DNA from: Halictus rubicundus
Taxonomy: Eukaryota; Arthropoda; Insecta; Hymenoptera; Halictidae
Direction: 5' to 3'
Assembly (NCBI RefSeq): GCF_050948215.1
Contig: NC_135155.1
Location: 14,535,001 to 14,599,000 of the forward strand
DNA length: 64,000 nt
This document shows positions 38,460 to 52,287 of the stretch, piece by piece (the first letter of the stretch is position 1; the number at the start of each line of letters is the position of its first letter). Both the position numbers and the translations under genes were made by a program. The notes beneath the pieces were generated by a model. That model saw only the letters and a program-made list of their open reading frames with translations, was not told where the DNA came from and made no database searches.

Positions 38460-38905
38460 ACAACTATTTTACGAAAATCTGAAGGAAAGAAAAACCTCTT
38501 AAGGTTTCCGGTATCAAATTCTTATTTTCCTGAATTATTTTACCAACGTTTGGACAAAAGAAAGATCTCTTACGTCAATTGAAAGATGTCTTGTGGCAAA
38601 TGCTCATTTTCATGAATTATTTAACCTGAAAGAGAGAAAAATTCTTGGACTTAAGAGATTGTTACCTTCATATACACGTTTTCTTAAGGTTTGCCAACTT
38701 ATACATACCACAAAGGTTCTGCAGTCTAAAGATTCTAAATGATATGTGGATAATTCACGAATTATTTAACCAAAGTCTAGCCAGAGAAAAATTCTTAGAC
38801 TTCGGAGATTGTTACCTTCGTGTACATGTATTTCCATATTATACCAACTTGTATACAGCACGAACGCATCGAGATGTGAACTTTAAAGATTCGGAATGAT
38901 ATGGG
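38460..38905. repeat. Diverged direct duplication, period about 150 bp
   Basis: CATGAATTATTTAACC with GAGAAAAATTCTTGGACTT at about 38611-38650 recurs as CACGAATTATTTAACC with GAGAAAAATTCTTAGACTT at about 38757-38800, followed in both by GAGATTGTTACCTTC and later AAAGATTC(T/G)(A/G)AATGATATG. A weaker earlier relative is at about 38531. Confidence 0.75.
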
Positions 38906-39611
38906 GACTCGATACGTGACTTACCGAGGAATCTTCAACGTGCTGGTAGGGCCAAACATATGTGGATCCTCGGCATGACGGTCCCCATAGAACCCACGAC
39001 CAAATTTTTTAACAGAAACTTCACTTTCCGATCGTATGTCGCGTTCGCATCCTGGTGGACACACTCGTTTTGCGCGAAGAGGCTCGACGGACGAAAGTAT
39101 TACATGACCGCGGTGAAAAGCGCACCAGAACACGTCTCACGAAACTGTAAACACACTGTGGGTCGTTTTAAACGGCGGCCCGCGGACGACCAGGTTGGCG
39201 CAAATACATAATGCATCGGGGACCGATGATACCCGATAGCAAATACGAAAACGGTTATTCAGGCTCTCTCTCCGCGGACTTGTTTTAAAATTTACGGCAC
39301 GAACCGTATCGGCCGTGTTTCGTTACGAGGACGAAATATCCGCGCACACGTATACAACGAGTCGCCGCTTTTCGGCAGCTGTCAATTACTGGCAACACAG
39401 GCGCCGCGTTTGTGCAGCATCCCAGCAGAACCACTTTCGGTCCAGTCCACAAAAAAAAGAACCTGTTGAGCGAGGGACGAACCCGTGGAAAACGGTCTTG
39501 GCACCATCTGAACGCCATTTGCAGAACTTCGTCGAGATTGTAACTATTATCGACGGTAAAAAATCAGGAATTTTTATCACAGACGAGCTATAGGCACAGG
39601 CGAGGTACACG

Positions 39612-40031
39612 CACAGACGAGGTATAGGAGTAGACCAATCACCCAATTGTATTTTTTTGTCTCACGGCTTCTTGGTAAGCTCCTTTGAATTACTAACCGA
39701 AAATCACAGTTTTTGTTTCGGATTAACTTGTCATTCAATGAACATCGTCACCTTTTTTCCTGGATTTCTAATTGAAATTTGCTTCTGAACTTTTTAAAAG
39801 TTCCTTTTCTTAAAATTGATATTTTTTACCTAAAATTGGTATTCCTTCGGTCGGAGGTCCTTCCATTTATTATAGGTGTATGGTCTAAGCTTCTCGTGGA
39901 TCTAGTTGCAACATTTATCGTTCGTCAGCGTAGAGGGCGTAAGAAATGTAGTTGTTGTTAACGATGTCGGTATTTCAGATCGTGAGACATGAAACCCCAT
40001 GTGATTGGTCTACTCCTATACCTAGTTTGTG
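39612..40031. mobile_element. Inverted-repeat element, about 420 bp
   Basis: A 22-bp perfect inverted repeat (GGTATAGGAGTAGACCAATC plus AC at 39621-39642; inverse at 40001-40022) extends to about 31 bp per arm with two mismatches. The interior is AT-rich with no supported coding frame. Confidence 0.75.
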
Positions 40032-40170
40032 GTAAGATGATGCAGGTTCTGGTCCAGGCTAAAAAGATGATGCAGATTCTGGTCCAGGCTAAAAATTAGA
40101 CTAGGGTGCAGCACTATACCGGGGACACTAAAATCCCGGGCGTAAGCATTTTCATTTCCTCTCTGGTGAT
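40024..40170. repeat. Short tandem repeats related to the 52.6 kb element
   Basis: Two units of GATGATGCAGRTTCTGGTCC with AGGCTAAAAA, then TCCCGGGCGTAAGCATTTTC. This parallels the unit and end of the element at 52612-52805 (GTTCTGTTCCATGCTAAAAG; CCCGGGCGTGAGCACTCTT). Confidence 0.55.
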
Positions 40171-40199
40171 AGCAGACGGGTGATAGCTTTACTCGTTTA

Positions 40200-41540
40200 C
40201 CTGGTCTGTGATGTTGGGAATTTCAGGTCGTGTCATAAATAAATCTAATAATGACCATTCATACTCGAACTACCTACTAAATGGCAGGCTTGGATAGATT
40301 TTAGTTAGGACTAAATAAAAAGTAACAGTTTAATTCTGGAACAACCTTGATTATTTGAACAATTGATGTATGAAATCTCTAGTATCCCAACAAGCTTCAA
40401 ATTTAAATAGTTCTATCTACGACAATCCATAAGCAACACTACTTATTGCACAAATCAATGAAATCATTCAATCTAACATATTAATATAATTTAATATAAT
40501 ATATATTAAGATACCTCCTCAAGTTCCAAATAAAACCGAAATTTTGTTCCAATTTACGTAAGATTTTGACTCGCTTTTCGGACAATTTTTCATATCACAA
40601 ATACACACGACGTGCAGTTTGCTTATCATTTTGTCAATCCAGGTGTTTGTTTGCATAAAAAGTCAACAAACCGGGGTCTACGTAAAATTTCGAAACCTTC
40701 TAAATTAAAAGACACTTTCAGTGTAGGCGTAAATTTGCATTTGTGTAAGCGAGTTTAGAGCAAGTGAAACTTGCTCATATAATTTGAATAGATAAAAAGC
40801 AATGTAAAAAGAAGTTTCACTGAATTTTGACACGTTCATGATTTACTGGAAGCTCTTCTATGAACGCGTGTAAATCAATACACAAGATAAGATTGAAAGA
40901 TTTGATACAATAGAAATTGTAAGTGCGTTTACTCGGGGAACAGGTTGCACGGAGATTCTTCCTGAGCACATTAATTTATGAACCCAGTTGCAATATTGAA
41001 GACACAGAACATAGTAGAGATGAAAATTCGAAGACAAATAATTCGTGCAAGAGCGCATGCGTATTTAATTCTATCCTTTGAAGAACACCGATTACATGTA
41101 TTTCAATTCTGATAAATAAAATGTATTTAGTTCATTTTGAGGATATTTATTAGACAAAGCTTTAAATATTTACAGAATGATTGCATTCAGTCTTAAGATA
41201 ATTGTGAGTCATTAGAGATTGATTTAAATCATACCTGTTTAAACTTCAATAAAGTATATTGTTAAGTTCTGTCATTAGATTAAAATCTAATATTCTATAT
41301 AATACATTAAGAACTATATAAATATGTACATAGAAGTAGTTTAAAAACATTTTTTTAGATAATATTCCTAGCATTTCGAATTTCTCGCATGCTCTCTCTT
41401 CTTTCACTTTCATTTTTATCAATATTATTAATATTTATACGAAACAAAGATACCAAATTCCTCTTGAAGTAATTCTTCTTCTTGAAGTTATGTATAATTA
41501 CTAAACATCGTTATATACCTACCAAACTGCGTTTCAAATA
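40200..41540. other. AT-rich intergenic stretch, nothing recognised
   Basis: No gene, RNA gene or clear repeat. The ARL1 promoter and 5' UTR are expected near its right edge. Confidence 0.4.
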
Positions 41541-41858
41541 TTGCCGTGCTTTGCAGCATCCAATCTCAAGCAAACAATTTTGTGTTTCTCTTTCATTCCA
41601 ATGTCGCAGATAAAAAGACTGAAATATAAATTTAAAAAGGTAACAACACTGTATGTAGAACAATTTAAGATTGAATATTCTAACAAGAGTTTCGCATCTA
41701 GTATATTCTTTATCGAAGGCAGAGGGAACAGCGACAAACTTCACGTATGTTGGAACGACACAAGTCAGCAAGTGATCCAAAGAGGACTGTATCTGTGGAC
41801 AGTTAAAGGGGGTGTGCAGCCCCGGTTACTTGGACAGAACTCCGATTGTTATATTTGA
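41541..41858 (+). other. Unassigned 105-codon open frame just upstream of ARL1
   Basis: Open from ATG to TGA and ending 50 bp before the ARL1 start. The C-terminal half has a balanced composition (CWNDTSQQVIQRGLYLWTVK). I recognise no family. It overlaps the probable ARL1 promoter or 5' UTR and may be chance. Confidence 0.2.
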
Positions 41859-41908
41859 CAATAAACGTTAATTTGTACTATATGAATCGGAAATAACACG
41901 TTATCAAT

Positions 41909-44411
<2,503 letters not shown>

Positions 44412-44602
44412 TCAAGATTATTAACGAATTTTTTTACCCAAGCCTTACTGAGAAGACTAGTCCACGACTGTCGTTTCGAATGACCTGCGCGATGCTGAGC
44501 GCCTCATTATGTTTATTTATTATATTTTAAATAGCCTTACAATTTCCATTGAAGATCTATTCTAAGATTTACTATACACCTTTTTCATATTGTGAAACAG
44601 AG

Positions 44603-44608
44603 AATAAA
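44603..44608 (+). terminator. Candidate poly(A) signal of ARL1
   Basis: AATAAA lies about 190 bp past the ARL1 stop codon on the coding strand. It is the first canonical hexamer downstream. No transcript data were available to confirm cleavage here. Confidence 0.45.
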
Positions 44609-45978
44609 ACTGAATCAAAAAGTTTTATCTTTCTTACGTGGATTCGGAGTGTAATTAAAAAAAGAAGAAGAAGAAGAAGAAACAAAAAACAAACTAGAAA
44701 ATCTCTCAGATTTGGAGAAACGTTCTTTTTTTTCAGTCATCAGCATGTTTAAAATTCTATCGCCACAGCAGTTCGTCTTTTCTTATTTTTATATAAAGTC
44801 AATGAGGGAGTTTTCGTTACAACACGAAGCAATACAACATAACAATTTCAACAAATTTTTTTCATATAAAAACAAAACGTCTATAAATCAAGTGTGCTAT
44901 CCGTAATTAGCCAATGGGAAACATAGTGTGTATATTGGTATATAAATATATCACTTTTACTATTATCAGTAATCAAGGCTATCATTCATAGATGTTTCAG
45001 TGAAATTGGAAATCGTTTAACGTGTCAAGATCGTTGACATAGTGTGTGAATAATTGTGTACATATATGTAACTGGTTTAATTTCATTTATATAATATAAG
45101 CCCTTGAAATGTAAAAAAATTCTTTTATGTAAAAAAAAAAAGCAATGCCACACGCAAAACAGAGAAACATGATTTGTATCATTCAGACAGACGTTTACGT
45201 GAATAACGTATTTACGAATTATTTGCATGTGTTTTGAAACGAGATTTGCATTTCACGCCGTACTCGCTTCGGAAATAACAATATCCTGCAAAGCTAAAAA
45301 AAGTGTACGTTGTCAATTTTTTTGTTCAGAGCCGAAACTATGTGTAATCTTAATTACTTCAGTTTATATACCAAATAATAACGGATAATATATTTAAATA
45401 TCACATGCAATTACTGAATAGTGTATCGGAGATTTGATAATTTATGTATTTAAAGTAAATATAGATACTGTTTCATAATCAATGCTCCATGCACCAATTG
45501 TATTCGACCAGTCATTTCAATTATTTCGAGATCAATTATACTTAGCTTAACTTTCTACCAATGATTTGTACAAAATCTGACAAACAAAGTAAATATTTTA
45601 TGGAAACTTTGATATGCCTAACATTTATTCTTACATCGTATTAGACTGTAAGAAGGTGAATAATTAACATAGAGAGTATTTACTTAATGAGGGAAATGTA
45701 TTAATAATCAATCAAAATGAGCATAATGATAGTATAACGAATAAGAATTATATTTGAACACCTCAAATATTTCACTTATCACTGATTTAAAAAGAAAATG
45801 ATAATTTGTCTTGTGTAAGAGTATAAAGTCCTCAAACTCAATCGTGGTGTCTTTTGACATTTTCGTCTTTCGAGTATAATCGATCTAAGCTTATGAAAAT
45901 AGAATTTTGTATAAAAATCTACAATGCAACAATAATTATAATTATACCTCTCCGGCACGTCTTCAAATAACCATAACG
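44609..45978. other. Convergent intergenic space between ARL1 and POLD1
   Basis: AT-rich. Holds the ARL1 3' end, an AAG microsatellite near 44660, and a possible minus-strand poly(A) hexamer for POLD1 at 45624-45629 (TTTATT on the plus strand), about 350 bp past its stop. No gene seen. Confidence 0.45.
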
Positions 45979-48900
45979 TTACCACTCAGGTATCCCAAAT
46001 CTCTCAATTCGTTTCATTTGAGTATCCAATTCCATTTGCACTTTTTTCCTCATGTAGAATATTGGACAATCACGACTAAAACAAAATAATTAATCAATCA
46101 TTAACCCGAATGGCTTTTGGGGTGAGCCTGCAGAACACACCCCGATTTCGATTATTTTTGGATATGTTATAAATCTCAATAATTCGAACAACTTTTTCGT
46201 TTGCACGTAGTAATAAGTTCGATATATCGATTTCTACAACGTATCCAAAAATCATCGAAGTCTGAGGGTAGATTTTGCAGGTTCATCAAAATCATATTTC
46301 CTCCACGCAACGATACAAACTTCGTGCATAATACTTCCTGGTGAAGACTCCCCTGACACCTCTGGCACTCGGTCCACAGTCTACAGAATTTTTCCTCCAA
46401 TTCTCTACCTTGATACAATTCAGTCTGATAGAACACTGCTTCTTTGGGTTCGCAGTACTCGCACACAGCCATTTTCTCTCTCTCCGGTTTCAGAACAGCT
46501 TTGCAACCTAAGCATACTTCTTTCTTGCGCGTGAAAGCGGATAGAGCACCGACTCTCGACGTTCCTACCGATATTGTACGCGTGTGGTCTCCTTTTAAAA
46601 GAAGGGACTCTGCTTTGTCACCCAGGATCGGTTCGAAAATTCGCACCAGTGGTTTGGACAGTTGATTCTCCAAATAATGGTTCGTGTCTATGGGAATGTT
46701 GTTCTCCAACACGTAGATTGGATCCTCCGCTTTCTGATAAGCTGGGACCCCCTTGGCTCCTCTTATGAAGACATAAGGGACTCTGTCGCCAAGTTTCGGC
46801 GCTGTTCCTGCGTCCCTTTTCTTCATTTTCGCTGCCAATTCTACGTGAGCTTGTTTGACTGCATAGTCAGTCTTAGTTAATTCTTTTGTGACCACCAGTT
46901 GGGATATATCAATGCGATTTCTCAATAGATCGCTGATCATTTGCTTTGCGTAGTTCAACGCGTCGGTGGGGTTCCTATTAAAAGACTAATTGAATGGGTG
47001 TCTAAAAGAGGGGCCTATGTTGCATTTTATGAAATTTACAGGAAGACGTAAAAACAACTCGTTACTCAATGTAGCAATGAATCGGCTAGTGTAGTAAATA
47101 AAATGTTCACTTCTTAAAGTGGAAGAAGGACGTGTATTACACTAGTAGATTCTTTCAGAGCGTGTAGCATACGTCTTTTTATGAGATCGTTAGTTATGAA
47201 GACTGCCATTCAATTATTAATTATGTCTACAGAAGTTCATCTGCAAAGTCTACAATATTTAATTACCTATCGATGAGTAATTTTTGCAAGCAGGTGTTCA
47301 TCATGTTCGCGACCATAGGGCAGTTGTCTCTACGTACAGTCTCAAGGCCCTTGCAGTCCATCTTGTCGTACTTGTCAGGCTTTGTGAAATACAGACCAGC
47401 GTATCGTTTTTTGTTAATTAATAAATAGGGGAAATAGACTTTCTCGAACTCCAGTTTGATGGGCTTCTGAAATTTGGATGTAACATATTCTGCAGCTTCC
47501 CTTCCGAGTTCCATGGCCTCTTCGATTGTTTTCACGCCGAATTTAACCATCACAGAATCCGTGTCTCCGTAGATGACTATAGCATCATTTTTGTATCCAT
47601 TTGAAACACAGTATTTTTCTTCTACCTCGTGTTTCGTTTTTTCTATCATTGTACGTCCGTAAGCAGTGACGCTCTGTAACATTTTTATAAAATGTAAAGT
47701 TTCAACAATGTTGTCTCATGTAAATGCTGAATAATCGATCAATTTTCATGAATACTTTTCAAAATGATGGTACGTCTTATGTTATAATTTCTTTTGTAGT
47801 TGATTATCTACCCTTTCGTCATATAGAACAGTTTTGTTTAACGAAGTGTTAATAATCACGTTGACTGAGCATACGAAATATTTCCTAATAGAGTATTATT
47901 AATTTGAGAATATTTCACTCAGTAATTATTCATTTTAAGCTCGTTTTGGTATAATTCTTTTTTATAACAATGTAAATATTTTCGTACAACAAATAACTTA
48001 CGAGTTATTTGATGTCGTTATGTTACAAGATTTAAAGCAATTATACATTATTAAAACTTACAGCAGATATATCCAAACATGGTAGCTTTCCCATTTGCGC
48101 ACCGGTGAAACCGTAAACAGAATTCGCTGAGACTTTCAGAGCGTATTGCCTACCATCTAACACTTTCTGTTTCAAAGGGTCAGTCTCGTTTTTTAACTCA
48201 GCCTTCGCTTTCTTTCTAGCTGCCAGAAGACTCTCCAGAATTTCAGGAAGCAGTCCTTTTCTTATGTTGGCTTTGATGAACGTGGAGTTGTTTGGCGTTT
48301 TAGTAATGTCGTTGGCGTTGACTTTATATTTAACTTGCCTCTCGTTATTTAACAATGTTGTATAGCATAAGTTGTGCGCCATGATAATACTAGGATACAG
48401 AGAACTGAAATCTAGAGTGGCTATGGGGTCGTTATAATATCCGCGCTTTGGCTCTATGACCGTAGCACCTTCGAACTGTTCTTCACCTGGCTGACCATGG
48501 CGAACGGGCATCAGGTAATCTTTTTCTTTCGCCTAAAACCGTAAATGAATAATTAGCAGGATTTTGTGCATTTCTGACGAAAATTAATAGGTGAGGAAAG
48601 AGTCAAGTGTAAATAGAATTTCTTATTATTGCAAACCTTTCTCAGTAGTTGAGAGACTACTTTGATTTGTTGCCCTCTGGTTAGCAAGCTGTGAATTGAG
48701 ACTCCAGTGACTCTTGCCATCTCCATGTAAATAATAATACACATTAGCTTGTCTAACAATCTCAGAGGCAAGTATGCGTCTTTCAGACAATAAACAGCGA
48801 GCCTGCGTCGCGTTTGGGAATTTCCATTTTGCAAATCTGTGATGATACTATGATGCACGTCCTCCTTCTGCTCTTGTAGAAAATGGTAAGAAACTGCATT

Positions 48901-51900
48901 CAATGTGTACGATCTCAGCTTGTAATCTCTGACCAGCACCTGTATATGAACGTATATGAACTATATGTTAAAATTGACTGAATCAATTGTAAGACACAGG
49001 AGCCAAATGAAATTGCCATTCTTTCTTTAATAATTGTAACAAGATGAAAATAATACATCGACAATCTTAAATTCATTAACACTGAACCTACCGACCACTG
49101 AAAGTAGCAAGTCTGTGTTGTCTTATAAAAATGAATTGAAGAATCGAGAATTGCAATAAAAAATTTCAGACTGGTCGGCGTTTGTAGTTTTAGTGTTGAT
49201 CTTTGTACTGTTTTAAATTTCAACCACTCATTTTTGTGCATAAAATCCGCAGTCTATTAATTACTATTATAATCGTCCTTACCAATATTAAATCGAAGAG
49301 AACCCTACCGTCGAAATTGATAGACTTATTTTCACGTTTACCCATTTGCTTGCTTTGGAGCATCTGAGTTTTGATTACCGATTTGATGTTCTTTATTCGA
49401 CCGAGGAAGCTGAACTCCCTTACGTTCAGGTGTTGAGCTCGATTAATGAGATACGGGAAATCGAAGTTGTTTATGTTATAGCCTGTGAAAATGTCTGGAT
49501 CCAATTGCCTCACGAAGTCTGCCCATTTCTGAAGAGATCAAATAATGTGAAATGATACCGACATGAACCTGCAGCCAAAAAAACCCTTCCCGGTCCTATG
49601 TCGAGCCAGAGTTGGCATTAACTTTTGCACAAATAATTACTTATTTTACTGGTTTACAATGCGTTCATTAATATTGCCACAATTTCATGGTACGCAACGA
49701 CAATTGCAGTGATTCACAGCTTTTCTATGTAAGATAGCAAACAATTATATGATGCTGAAGTAAGTTCTAAAATAAAAGAAAGGAAACCGTTCGGACCGCA
49801 AAGGGTTAAGACACAAGGGTTAAGGCTTACACACCTCTAACATTGTGCTTTCTGTTTCGAAGCTTAAAACTTGGCAACCAACGATGGGTGCACATGTATC
49901 GAGTGTGAAAATGTTTCGTAGAAATGGTTCTGGGTTTCCTTGCCTTATTACCATGTTGGCGATCTGTATAACAGGATCGTGATTCGGTTCGGGAAAGATA
50001 CCTGAAGATAGAGTTTAAAATTAAATAATTAAGAAACATCAGAAAGATGTAAGAAGACTGTATGTTATCTACAGCGTCTTAAAAGGGTGGACGCAGAAAA
50101 TTTTTATTTTTCATAAAGGTATGCAATCTGGTGATATTACCTTTACGTCCAGCGCATTCAATATCAAAACTGAGTATCCTAAATGGAGCAACTTTGGACC
50201 ATTCGCCTTCTGGTTCATGGGAAATGAAAGCGTCCCATGCAATATCCACTTCCAACTGGCATCTTGTAGTCAGTTGCAGATGGTGACCATAATGACCACG
50301 TAATTTCCAGTTTTTAGGGGACAATTCTATCCATGAACATCCTACTACTGACGTATCTACCATAAATCTACGAACCACAAAATGAAATGAAATTATTGGG
50401 TTGGACCTAAAGATTCAGTTTGCACTCATTTAATTATCTTTTAATCTCGATAATATATTAAGTCACTGCAAAAGTTCGTGCCCGATTTCGTATTAAAATG
50501 CAACAAGGAATCGGGCACGAACTTTTTCACTGACTTAATAAAGTGAAATTGAATTTTTAAATTAGCACGAAATTGCTTTTCCGATGTATGTTACACACCT
50601 AATATCAAAGTCAATGTTGCTTTCAAAGGCACTGTATTGGTGATTAAATTCAGGGAAGATGATCTCCTTCTCAAGCAGTCTTTTACAGGGTGCTATTAAT
50701 TTTGGCAACGCAACCGTAATTTTTAAAAATAACGATTTCTCGTTTCCTGTATAGCCGTACAAATTTTGCTTATACACTCGTTCAACAGCTAAGACGGCAA
50801 CTTGAACCTTTTCTGGATTTGATCTCATGTCTTTGAGTACTGCTTTGTCGAGTGCATCCTGCGGAATACACGAATTTGAACATAATTAAATGAAATTATA
50901 TCGAGTTACAGTAAATTGCATTCATAATAAACTCGGCTTAAGAGATACCTTAAAAGGTTTGCAATGATGATCTGTAAATTTGGCTGGCGCAGAAACATAA
51001 AAATATGGGCTGAACCCATGGACATGGCAACAAACAGAGTTTCCTTGTTCTGTGACGCCGTACATTCTCATTACTGGTACAGGACCTATTCTACTGCCTG
51101 GCATGTCAGGTAACGGGGAATCTGAAACAACAATTTTGTATTAGTATCAAAATTTTAGTACGCACCGATTATAAGAAGTATTTATTGAGTAAGAATTTTG
51201 TACCTGTGTAATGATCAATTTCTATTTGTTGAAAAATTAATGAATCTTTCTGTGGATTTAACTCAGGTGGAGGTGGTCTACTCCATTTCAACGACGTATT
51301 TTCTTGTTCAGGACCCTGTTGAAAGTAACTTAATTAATGAACATAGTTGACAGTTAAACACTCCATTGGACAACTACAGGCTAATAATAAGTAAATATAT
51401 TAGGAGATTATTGTATGCTTAAAATAAATATAAATATAGCAAGCTGCAACAGTGTAAATGATGGGTGCACATTGCAATAAATTAGTACAAAATTAAATGA
51501 ATGAAGCAGATCGTCATTAAATGTAATATGCTGTTTAAACATACGTTAGCCGAATATGACTTTTTCACAGATATTGACTCACTGCTTTTAGTTTGATATC
51601 TATTGGTTCTTCCACTGGCTAGAATAATAAAATTAATCTTTAAAATTATTAAAAATATTAATATATCAGACTTGTTCACTAGTTCGATTATGGTCTCATT
51701 CAAAATATTTCTTTCTATTAATAGCTATTGCCTAATTATATTCAAATGAATTTTCAAATTATTATATACCTCTTCAGCAATATGCGATACATTTCCAAAT
51801 TCCTCATCGATCTCATCCATGTTAGCAAGTTCAGCTTCAAATGAGCCAGGATAATTCTCCTCATCATCATCATCATTCCTGTTAATAAGAATTATGCTTT

Positions 51901-52287
51901 CAAAATTAATTGATTTTAGACCAAAGTCCAACAAATAGAAGAAAATTACGAAATTTATATTGTGTATAAATATTTGCGATTTAACGATGAATACAAATTT
52001 TAAGTGGACCAAAGTATTCGTTAAAAAAGTTCAAATAATACTAAACTTCGTTTTTCGTTATAAAAGGTGGACGTATAAAATATGTATACATTAAAAATTA
52101 ACTGTAAAATATTAATGTATGTCTACTAAAGCATACATATTCTACAGAATTAATGTAAGAATTGCGAACCTATATTTAACCGGGTATGGAGTTAGGTTAA
52201 AAACCGATTTTCGATAAATAAATCAGAAACTTACCGGTATTTTGCCTTTTTTGCAGCAGAAGGTGCGGAGAATGGTTTCTTGCTCAT
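45979..52287 (-). CDS. PolD1: DNA polymerase delta catalytic subunit (POLD1), 13 coding exons
   Basis: Exons in transcript order: 52287-52235, 51878-51770, 51315-51204, 51121-50949, 50858-50599, 50367-50141, 50001-49835, 49528-49283, 48939-48637, 48532-48062, 47673-47267, 46974-46321, 46075-45979. They total 3,279 nt, 1,092 residues (human about 1,107). Replicative polymerase of the lagging strand with 3'-5' proofreading, nuclear. Seen: Exo [10 protein letters not shown] (Asp304, Glu306), Exo [14 protein letters not shown] (Asp390), Exo [14 protein letters not shown] (Asp503), motif [10 protein letters not shown] (Asp591), motif [13 protein letters not shown], motif C YGDTDS (742-747), CysA C997/C1000/C1014/C1017 and CysB C1046/C1049/C1059/C1064. 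All catalytic residues are intact. The last intron splits CysB (CTN|RDCP), and reading through it replaces the end with an unrelated tail. Start ATG has A at -3 and an in-frame TAA nine bases upstream. Confidence 0.97.
46150..46256. mobile_element. Inverted-repeat element in the last POLD1 intron
   Basis: Arms GATTATTTTTGGATATGTTA (extending through CGAACAAC) and the inverse, ending ACGTATCCAAAAATCATC. A relative with the same arms is at 54839-54992. It supplies most of the read-through tail of the preceding exon. Confidence 0.65.
48955..49258. mobile_element. Family B remnant in POLD1 intron 8, interrupted
   Basis: The right end GTGCATAAAATCCGCAGTCT is clear at 49238-49258 and the interior word TCAATTGTAAGACACAGGAG matches other copies. 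A separate inverted-repeat element sits inside at 49079-49197. Confidence 0.55.
49079..49197. mobile_element. 119-bp inverted-repeat element nested in family B
   Basis: Left AACACTGAACCTACCGACCA; right side read inverted AACACTAAAACTACAAACGC and then CGACCA. The ends begin like family A (AACACT) but the interior differs. Confidence 0.6.
50458..50538. mobile_element. 81-bp mariner-like hairpin in POLD1 intron 5
   Basis: Two 30-bp arms, 50458-50487 and 50509-50538, are inverse with 28 of 30 matches (core AAAAGTTCGTGCCCGATT), separated by 21 bp. It is flanked by TTAA. It looks like two fused transposon ends. Confidence 0.85.

Noticed and set aside
41511..41780. 89-codon minus-strand frame upstream of ARL1
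   Set aside because: Starts at a non-ATG codon, Phe/Tyr/Cys-rich, opposite to a plus-strand open frame; no motif.
46176..46320. Read-through C-terminus of POLD1 ending KRKSCSNY
   Set aside because: It lacks the last CysB cysteine and is derived from a repeat. The downstream exon at 45979-46075 gives the conserved family ending.
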